Positions 1 through 4,485 of a stretch of 5,626 bases of DNA are shown here, piece by piece (the first letter of the stretch is position 1; the number at the start of each line of letters is the position of its first letter). Both the position numbers and the translations under genes were made by a program. This DNA comes from Flavobacteriales bacterium (GTDB lineage: Bacteria > Bacteroidota > Bacteroidia > Flavobacteriales_D > Sanyastnellaceae), in assembly GCA_947464885.1 (NCBI GenBank), contig CANHYZ010000166.1, positions 1-5,626 on the forward strand, written 5' to 3'. Below the pieces are notes generated by a model. The model saw nothing but the letters and a program-made list of their open reading frames with translations, was not told the DNA's origin and did not search any database.

Positions 1-1
1 C

Positions 2-583
2 ATCGGATGGCTTGTCGACGGCGCTGCCATTGTGAATCAAGTGTCGCTTCAGCGCACAAGTTACGGTCCCTACAGCCGCGCCATGGTGCGTATCTGTAAA
101 GAGGAAAGCTTTCACCAGCGCCAGGGCTATGAAATTATGATCGCTCTTGCTAAGCACGGCAACGCGGCACAAAAGCGGATGGCTCAAGAGGCATTCAATC
201 GCTGGTGGTGGCCTGCCTTGATGATGTTCGGTCCGAGCGATGCGCATTCACCGAATAGCGCGCAGAACATGGCTTGGAAAATCAAACGTCACAGCAACGA
301 CGAATTGCGTCAGAAATTTGTGGATATGACCGTGTCTCAGGCAGAGTATCTGGGACTCACCATTCCGGATAAGGATCTCAAGTGGAATGAGTCGACCGGT
401 CATTATGAATTTGGAGAGATTGACTGGACCGAGTTTAACGAAGTTGTTAAAGGCAATGGCCCTTGCAATAAGCAGCGACTGGCAACACGCAACGCAGCAC
501 ATGAAAAGGGTGCATGGGTGCGTGAAGCAGCGATGGCTTATGCTCAAAAGCAGCAAGAGCGCGCCGCAGTGCATGCCGCATAA
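2..583 (+). CDS. paaA: Phenylacetyl-CoA 1,2-epoxidase catalytic subunit PaaA (C-terminal part, 5'-truncated by window edge)
   Basis: This is the catalytic subunit of the multicomponent oxygenase that epoxidises the aromatic ring of phenylacetyl-CoA in the cytoplasm. The frame is open from the first full codon, and the text before the GTG at 32 (IGWLVDGAAI) is itself typical PaaA, so that GTG is internal and not a start. About 193 residues are visible. The family is usually a little over 300 residues, so roughly the first 120 lie outside the window. Family hallmarks are SYGPYSRAMVRICKEESFHQ and the tryptophan-rich NRWWWPALMMFGPSD. The ESFH at visible residues 35-38 (bases 104-115) is an ExxH pair of the kind that binds iron in the ferritin-like di-iron fold. 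The protein ends in a variable, Ala/Gln-rich tail after GAWVREAAMAYAQ. A strong terminator follows 22 bases after the stop, so this transcript probably ends here and does not continue into paaB. Identification is by recalled similarity to E. coli PaaA. Confidence 0.96.
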   Translation: MGWLVDGAAIVNQVSLQRTSYGPYSRAMVRICKEESFHQRQGYEIMIALAKHGNAAQKRMAQEAFNRWWWPALMMFGPSDAHSPNSAQNMAWKIKRHSNDELRQKFVDMTVSQAEYLGLTIPDKDLKWNESTGHYEFGEIDWTEFNEVVKGNGPCNKQRLATRNAAHEKGAWVREAAMAYAQKQQERAAVHAA

Positions 584-604
584 ACTAAGGTTGATGAGAT
601 AATG

Positions 605-634
605 AAAGAGGCCGTCCACTGGACGGCCTCTTTT
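605..634 (+). terminator. Intrinsic terminator after paaA (possibly used from both sides)
   Basis: A perfect 13-bp inverted repeat (605-617 and 621-633) with a three-base ACT loop is followed by a T run reaching 636 on the + strand. The core of the stem is GGCCGTCC/GGACGGCC. This is a classic Rho-independent terminator for paaA. It also lies 19 bases past the stop of the convergent minus-strand gene. Read on that strand the stem ends in only three T, which belong to the stem itself, so bidirectional use is possible but weaker. Confidence 0.93.
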
Positions 635-652
635 TTATGGTAGCGTGTTCGT

Positions 653-2668
653 TTACTCTTTAATGAAGGTGCGTTGAACGGCACCTTGTTCGTTCACCAG
701 TTGAAGAATGTACATGCCTTCCGCAAGTGAGGTAAGATCAATGGGGAATACCTGCATGCCGTGGAGATTGGTATAGGTGCGTTCGCGCAACAAGCGACCA
801 TCGGTGCTGAGCAGACGCATCGTCATGTTTGAAGATCCCGTCATGTTCACCTTGGCTACGATTTGTTCGCGGGCAGGATTCGGATACAGGTTGAAAGTCT
901 CGTCAGGAGCAGTAACCTCTGTGGTCGAAACAACCATCATTCCTTGCTGGAAACCGTTGGTTTCAGCTTCTGCCAAGGTGGTCGCCATCGCGTTTTCGAT
1001 GGTTCCGTCAGGAGCGATGACCATCGTTACTATGTGAATGTTGTCGAGGTTCCAGGAGTCGGGCACCTGCACGCTGAAATTGTGCACGCTGTTGCTGCCT
1101 GCCATCATTGCGCCTGCAAAGGCGTTAGGCAAGCCATTGAATGAGGGACTGATGATGCGTGCAACGTGGTCGTATACCATGCTCGCTGCAGGCACCGGAT
1201 TAGGAAGGTTTTCATATCCGCCCATGTCACCGTTGGCGCCACCGGCATAGGCATTGGCTTGCGCCCAGTCTGTTGTTGTTCCGCTTAGTCCGTCTTCGGT
1301 AATCACCATTGCCACGCGATAGTCGCCCGTTACGTTTTCCTGAAAGGTTGTCGAGGCGCTGATGTTTAAGTTTTGCGTGCCTGCATCGAATTGCGCGCCG
1401 TTTTCGATGAGCGCTTTCGGGGCAATTTGAATACGTTGTAAGAAGGGCAATTCGAATTGCGAAGGATCATACTCGGGACCGCGATCAACCAATCCGCTGG
1501 GGTAGCCGCTGATGAGATTGCCCATAGCGCTATCGTATGGTCCAACGGTCATTGGATCGGCATTGTGAACAGCGATGCCGATGTAGAAGCCTTCATAGCG
1601 GTCGCCCAGTTCATCCATGAAAACAGTTCCGCGCACACACCACGGGCACCACGTGCCGGTGCCTTCCTCGGCAACGACCATTTTTCCGGGCGCAGGAACG
1701 ATGGGATCAACACTCAATACCTTGATATCGTCCGATTGGTCGTCATCATTCTGGAGGCCGTTGACATTGCTGATGGTCGCCACTGCGTCGTTCTCTCCGG
1801 CAGCAAGGCTAAATGACTCTGCGAAATTCACTGTGTAAAATGCCAATGAAGCAATGTTTACCCCCGTAACATTTTGGGTAAGGGTTGTACCGTTGTATAC
1901 CAGATTCAAGTCGAAAGAGGTGATTGCTTCTGTTCCAAGATTGCGAATGGTCACAGCGGGCGTGACTTGTTGTCCTGCTAAACCGGAGCCCATGTTGTTG
2001 ATTGAAATAGCAGCTCCGTTGTTCGCGCTCAACGTGTAGGGCTCGAAGGAGTAGGAAACGTCATCGATGTAGAATTGATTGTCCTGCAGTGGATAGATGT
2101 CCATGCTGGCGATCTGTGTCGCAGCATTGGCATACGTTCCTTGGCTGATATCATTGATGAGGATTTCCCAGGTGTTGGTGCTCATGTCGTTGTGCATACT
2201 CAACTTGAACCACTCGCTTTGCGGATAGGGGCAGTCCAACAGCAGCGATCCACCGGAGGTGAACTGAGCCAGATTCGCCGTGAAATACACATCTGCCGCC
2301 CACGAAGTACCGATGTTTCCGGTTTCCTGAAGGTTGAAATAGGCACCGCCGGGATTGATATACATCCACATGTCCAGGTTGAATTGGCCGGTGTTCAATT
2401 CGCCGGGAAAGGGCAACACCACATCTGCAGGACCGCCGGTAGCAGAGGTAGACGCGAAGTAGACGCATTGTGTTCCGCTATGCGCATTGTTGTTGGTGAC
2501 CGAGACGTCGTCGGCTCCACCGTTTGGGCTCGACCACGTTTCCCAAGTAGCGCTTGTTGCGGCGAGCATGTCGCCAGTTGCATAGGATTCGAAGTCGTCA
2601 ACAAACGTTTGCGCTTGCGAGGATGCAAACGCGAATAAGGCCGCGATGAAGAGTAAGGGTTTGGTCAT
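653..2668 (-). CDS. T9SS-secreted multidomain protein with Omp28-like thioredoxin-fold domain (CPWC)
   Basis: This is a secreted or surface protein of 671 residues with unknown specific substrate. The start at 2668 is chosen because MTKPLLFIAALFAFASSQAQ is a good signal peptide. The frame is open to an ATG at 2797, but that start would put 43 unlike residues before the signal. Domains, inferred from pattern: residues about 22-207, an Asp/Asn/Gly-rich beta-sandwich resembling MAM/LamG jelly rolls (DDFESYA near the start, FYIDDVSYSFEP at the end); about 213-320, a CARDB/APHP-like domain (TPAVTIRNLGTEAITSFDL); about 325-580, a thioredoxin-like domain of the Omp28-related kind, with TGTWCPWCVRG at 337-347 (CPWC at bases 1637-1648); 590-671, a type A T9SS sorting domain (FNLYPNPAREQ, LLSTDGRLL, LAEGMYILQL, ending FIKE). 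After passing the inner membrane by Sec, it should cross the outer membrane by T9SS and lose the tail. It sits antisense between paaA and paaB, with no evident functional link to them. Confidence 0.88.
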   Translation of the reverse strand: MTKPLLFIAALFAFASSQAQTFVDDFESYATGDMLAATSATWETWSSPNGGADDVSVTNNNAHSGTQCVYFASTSATGGPADVVLPFPGELNTGQFNLDMWMYINPGGAYFNLQETGNIGTSWAADVYFTANLAQFTSGGSLLLDCPYPQSEWFKLSMHNDMSTNTWEILINDISQGTYANAATQIASMDIYPLQDNQFYIDDVSYSFEPYTLSANNGAAISINNMGSGLAGQQVTPAVTIRNLGTEAITSFDLNLVYNGTTLTQNVTGVNIASLAFYTVNFAESFSLAAGENDAVATISNVNGLQNDDDQSDDIKVLSVDPIVPAPGKMVVAEEGTGTWCPWCVRGTVFMDELGDRYEGFYIGIAVHNADPMTVGPYDSAMGNLISGYPSGLVDRGPEYDPSQFELPFLQRIQIAPKALIENGAQFDAGTQNLNISASTTFQENVTGDYRVAMVITEDGLSGTTTDWAQANAYAGGANGDMGGYENLPNPVPAASMVYDHVARIISPSFNGLPNAFAGAMMAGSNSVHNFSVQVPDSWNLDNIHIVTMVIAPDGTIENAMATTLAEAETNGFQQGMMVVSTTEVTAPDETFNLYPNPAREQIVAKVNMTGSSNMTMRLLSTDGRLLRERTYTNLHGMQVFPIDLTSLAEGMYILQLVNEQGAVQRTFIKE
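656..901 (-). other. T9SS type A C-terminal sorting domain (sub-feature)
   Basis: Residues 590-671 of the 653-2668 protein show the three usual blocks of the Por secretion-system tail: the FNLYPNPAR opening, the central LLSTDGRLLRER strand and turn, and the closing LTSLAEGMYILQLVNEQG followed by a basic end (QRTFIKE). In known systems this domain is recognised by the T9SS translocon and cleaved by the PorU-type sortase, which attaches the cargo to A-LPS or releases it. Confidence 0.9.
1637..1648 (-). other. CPWC redox-type motif codons in the thioredoxin-like domain
   Basis: These bases encode residues 341-344 (Cys-Pro-Trp-Cys) of the secreted T9SS protein, in the context GTGTWCPWCVRG. A CxxC preceded by Trp at the start of the fold matches the active-site position of thioredoxin-like and Omp28-related proteins. 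Two Cys in this spacing could catalyse thiol-disulfide exchange or simply form a stabilising disulfide. The only other Cys of the protein are at residues 68 and 146, in the N-terminal domain. Confidence 0.8.
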
Positions 2669-2721
2669 AGGGTTAATTATTTGTGGCAATGTAGGAAAAG
2701 AATAAACTTCGCATCGATCGA

Positions 2722-2752
2722 ATTCCGCATTTAGGGGATTCCTGAATTCCTG
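2722..2752. repeat. Iterated ATTCC heptamers with 8/16-base spacing
   Basis: ATTCCTG occurs at 2738-2744 and again at 2746-2752, and the related ATTCCGC lies at 2722-2728. The copies are offset by 16 and 8 bases. On the minus strand they read CAGGAAT, CAGGAAT, GCGGAAT, about 55-85 bases before the start of the T9SS gene. This could be an activator-binding array for that gene or chance in a short region. No known binding site is recognised. Confidence 0.35.
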
Positions 2753-2791
2753 TTTATGAACGATTAGCGTGCTAAGCGCCGGAAACGATGA

Positions 2792-2810
2792 CGACATTTT
2801 TCAGATGTCG
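2792..2810. promoter_or_regulatory. Inverted repeat CGACAT-N7-ATGTCG, possible operator upstream of paaB
   Basis: CGACAT at 2792-2797 and its exact complement ATGTCG at 2805-2810 flank a 7-base spacer. The 19-bp dyad lies 47 bases before the paaB start, around or just upstream of where a promoter would be. Its size fits a dimeric helix-turn-helix regulator. It does not resemble the PaaX or PaaR operators that I can recall, and no regulator gene is in the window. A 6-bp arm can arise by chance. Confidence 0.35.
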
Positions 2811-2829
2811 GCAATACCTTTCGAATTTG
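2798..2829 (+). promoter_or_regulatory. Weak Bacteroidota-type promoter candidate for paaBCD
   Basis: Bacteroidota primary promoters resemble TTTG, about 19-21 bases, then TAnnTTTG. TACCTTTC at 2815-2822 matches five of the six fixed -7 positions but has no properly spaced TTTG. CGAATTTG at 2822-2829 keeps TTTG, lacks the TA, and sits 20 bases after TTTT at 2798-2801. Neither is a clean match. A promoter is expected here because paaBCD is cut off from paaA by an opposite-strand gene and a terminator. Confidence 0.25.
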
Positions 2830-2857
2830 CTAACTTGCAGCACCAAATTCAACACGT

Positions 2858-3145
2858 ATGAGCAACAGCAACTGGCCCCTTTGGGAAATATTTATTCGCA
2901 GTAAGAACGGACTTGCACACAAGCATGCGGGCAGCTTGCACGCAGCCGATGCTAAAATGGCCATTGAAAATGCGCGCGATGTCTACACCCGCCGCATGGA
3001 AGGCGTGAGCATCTGGGTAGTGCGTAGCGCAGATATTGTTGCTTCTGCACCGGCTGATAAAGACTTCCTCTTTGACCCGGCTAATGACAAGGTGTACCGC
3101 CATCCAACCTTCTACGATATTCCCCCTGAAGTCGGACATATGTGA
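2858..3145 (+). CDS. paaB: Phenylacetyl-CoA 1,2-epoxidase subunit PaaB
   Basis: PaaB is the small non-catalytic subunit that bridges PaaAC heterodimers and is needed for the active epoxidase complex in the cytoplasm. The 95-residue product is full length for the family and matches E. coli PaaB from end to end by recall. Hallmarks are WPLWEIFIRSKNGLAHKH (6-23), GSLHAADAKMAIENARDVYT (25-44), SIWVVRSADIVAS (51-63), and KVYRHPTFYDIP near the C terminus with a final HM. The ATG at 2858 is supported by the MSN start shared with the family. No Shine-Dalgarno precedes it. It is the first gene of the paaBCD block, 44 bases before paaC, and its direct upstream neighbour is the divergent T9SS gene rather than paaA. 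Confidence 0.97.
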   Translation: MSNSNWPLWEIFIRSKNGLAHKHAGSLHAADAKMAIENARDVYTRRMEGVSIWVVRSADIVASAPADKDFLFDPANDKVYRHPTFYDIPPEVGHM

Positions 3146-3189
3146 TTCGTTGCTGAACCATCATTAGTGAAATTTGTTACCCATTACGT

Positions 3190-3945
3190 ATGACTCAACT
3201 TCAACAATTCAATTATACTATTCGTCTTGCTGATGACGCACTGATTCTTGGTCAACGACTGAGTGAGTGGTGTGGACACGGGCCTATTCTCGAAGAAGAT
3301 ATTGCCCTGGCGAATATAGCATTGGATTATATCGGCCAGGCCACCAACCTTTACAAACACGCAGCCCAGCTCGATACGCAGAAGCGCGATGAGGATGCGC
3401 TGGCCTTAACACGCATGGAGCAGGAGTATAATAATATCCTCATGCTCGAATTGCCCAACGGTGATTACGCTGCGACCATCATGCGTCAGTATTATTATAC
3501 TTCTTTTTATCTCTTGTTTCTGGATAAATTGAAGTCAAGCAACGATGCGTTTTTCAGTGGATTTGCGGAAAAGTCAATCAAAGAGTTGCGCTATCACGTT
3601 CAGCATGCTTCTGACTGGGTGAAACGCATGGGCGACGGCACAGAGGAGAGCCACAAGCGCATTCAGGAGGCCGCTAATCAGCTTTGGCCTTATGTGGGTG
3701 AAATGTTTGGTATGGATGCATTGGAAAACGAATTGGCAAATGCAGGCTATGCTGTAGATCGAGCATTGCTTGTCGATGAATGGAAAAAGCAATGCACCGC
3801 CTTATTTGACGAGGCTACACTGGCCATGCCTACGGAAGCTTGGCATCATAAGGGCGGCCGTGAAGGCAGGCACACGGAGCATATGGGTTTCTTATTGGCC
3901 GAAATGCAGTTTATGCAGCGTGCCTATCCCGGCGCTAAATGGTGA
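3190..3945 (+). CDS. paaC: Phenylacetyl-CoA 1,2-epoxidase structural subunit PaaC
   Basis: PaaC is a ferritin-like paralogue of PaaA that forms the stable PaaAC heterodimer but does not itself carry the catalytic di-iron centre in characterised systems. At 251 residues it is the usual length. Recognisable blocks are LSEWCGHGPILEEDIALANI (24-43), the LDYIGQA stretch (45-51), LELPNGDYAATIMRQYYYTS (86-105), the helix KELRYHVQHASDWVKRMGDG (131-150) with an ExxxH remnant of the metal-binding helix (E132, H136), and the C-terminal signature GRHTEHMGFLLAEMQFMQR (226-244). The ATG at 3190 gives MTQLQQFNYTIRLADD, in line with family N termini. Its last codons overlap the start of paaD, which implies translational coupling. 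paaB is 44 bases upstream with no terminator between. Confidence 0.97.
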   Translation: MTQLQQFNYTIRLADDALILGQRLSEWCGHGPILEEDIALANIALDYIGQATNLYKHAAQLDTQKRDEDALALTRMEQEYNNILMLELPNGDYAATIMRQYYYTSFYLLFLDKLKSSNDAFFSGFAEKSIKELRYHVQHASDWVKRMGDGTEESHKRIQEAANQLWPYVGEMFGMDALENELANAGYAVDRALLVDEWKKQCTALFDEATLAMPTEAWHHKGGREGRHTEHMGFLLAEMQFMQRAYPGAKW

Positions 3946-4424
3946 GCTCGGATCACATATGGTCCATTCTCGCTGAGGTAAGCGACCCGGAAATTCCGGT
4001 GCTGAATGTGGTGGAGATGGGTATTGTGCGGGAAGTGTTAATCAGTGACGCTGGAGTTGAGGTGACTATAACGCCTACCTACAGTGGTTGTCCTGCCATG
4101 AAAACCATCGAGACCGATATCGCCGAAGTTCTAGATGAATACGGCATTCCCAACTATACGATTAGTACAGTCCTTTCGCCGGCTTGGACAACCGATTGGA
4201 TGACCGATGAAGCGCGCGAAAAGTTGCGGCTGGAGGGAATAGCGCCCCCACAAAAGGGAAGCGCGGACAAAGGACTTTTAATGGGCCGATTGCGCGATGT
4301 AAAATGTCCTCGCTGCGGTTCTACGGAAACACGCATGATTTCTCAGTTTGGCTCTACAGCTTGCAAGTCTTTATACCAATGCGCTTCTTGCGCTGAGCCC
4401 TTCGACTATTTCAAATGTATCTAA
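3939..4424 (+). CDS. paaD: PaaD, Fe-S/iron-centre assembly factor of the phenylacetyl-CoA epoxidase
   Basis: PaaD is needed for phenylacetate degradation in vivo and is thought to help mature the iron-sulfur or iron centres of the epoxidase system. The 161-residue product has two parts. Residues about 5-80 form a MIP18/DUF59 (SufT-like) domain with SDPEIPVLNVVEMGIV and TPTYSGCPA, where Cys51 is the conserved reactive position. Residues 121-161 form a zinc-ribbon-like tail with CPRC (123, 126), STACKSLYQCASC (Cys142, 148, 151) and the family terminus EPFDYFKCI. SPAWTTDWMTDEAREKL (80-96) links them and is highly typical. The ATG at 3939 overlaps paaC by 7 bases. A GTG at 3942 would give the common 4-base GTGA overlap and cannot be excluded. 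paaE, often next in other phyla, does not follow; a convergent gene does. Confidence 0.95.
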   Translation: MVSSDHIWSILAEVSDPEIPVLNVVEMGIVREVLISDAGVEVTITPTYSGCPAMKTIETDIAEVLDEYGIPNYTISTVLSPAWTTDWMTDEAREKLRLEGIAPPQKGSADKGLLMGRLRDVKCPRCGSTETRMISQFGSTACKSLYQCASCAEPFDYFKCI

Positions 4425-4455
4425 TGCAAAATGGCCCCGAAGGGCCATTGTTGCA
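4425..4455. terminator. Hairpin between convergent paaD and T9SS gene
   Basis: TGCAA plus AATGGCCC (4425-4437) pairs with GGGCCATT (4442-4449) and TTGCA (4451-4455). This gives a 13-bp stem with one bulged G at 4450 and a CGAA loop. It begins directly after the paaD stop. No T run follows on either strand, so it may act as a transcript-end stabiliser or an inefficient terminator for both converging genes rather than a canonical intrinsic terminator. Confidence 0.65.
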
Positions 4456-4485
4456 AGTTAGGTTTATCGCTGTTTAAGTTAGGTT
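4455..4485. repeat. Direct repeat AAGTTAGGTT, two copies
   Basis: Exact 10-base copies lie at 4455-4464 and 4476-4485, 21 bases (about two helical turns) apart. They fill the space between the hairpin and the stop codon of the minus-strand gene. No function is recognised. A small local duplication is the simplest explanation. Confidence 0.5.

Larger units (their letters stand above)
2669..2857. other. Divergent intergenic region between the T9SS gene and paaB
   Basis: This 189-bp stretch lies between two divergent genes and must hold promoters for both. No convincing gene fits in it. It contains iterated ATTCC elements at 2722-2752, a short inverted repeat at 2792-2810, and a weak Bacteroidota-type promoter candidate just after it. 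No purine-rich Shine-Dalgarno precedes either start (AACCCT before the minus-strand ATG, ACACGT before paaB), which is normal for Bacteroidota. No RNA gene or riboswitch fold was recognised. Confidence 0.7.

Noticed and set aside
32..583. paaA starting at the GTG at 32
   Set aside because: The ten residues before it (IGWLVDGAAI) are conserved PaaA sequence, so the gene continues past the window edge.
248..619. 123-codon minus-strand reading frame opposite paaA
   Set aside because: It is antisense to conserved PaaA sequence, begins inside the terminator hairpin, and its Cys-rich product resembles no known protein.
2075..2638. 187-codon plus-strand reading frame
   Set aside because: It lies wholly antisense to the signal peptide and jelly-roll region of the T9SS gene and has no recognisable domain. 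It is a shadow of good coding sequence.
653..2668. Mobile element or cargo inserted between paaA and paaB
   Set aside because: No terminal inverted repeats, target duplications, transposase or integrase were seen at either junction. Rearrangement is possible but no element can be named.
2669..2797. In-frame extension of the T9SS gene to an ATG at 2797 (43 extra residues)
   Set aside because: The extension has no signal peptide and would bury the clear one starting at 2668, and it runs through the divergent promoter region.
2849..3139. 96-codon minus-strand reading frame opposite paaB
   Set aside because: It is an exact antisense shadow of paaB, which is clearly real.
3146..3189. Possible separate promoter for paaC (GAAATTTG at 3169-3176)
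   Set aside because: There is no properly spaced TTTG upstream and the gap is only 44 bases with no terminator, so co-transcription with paaB is the simpler reading.
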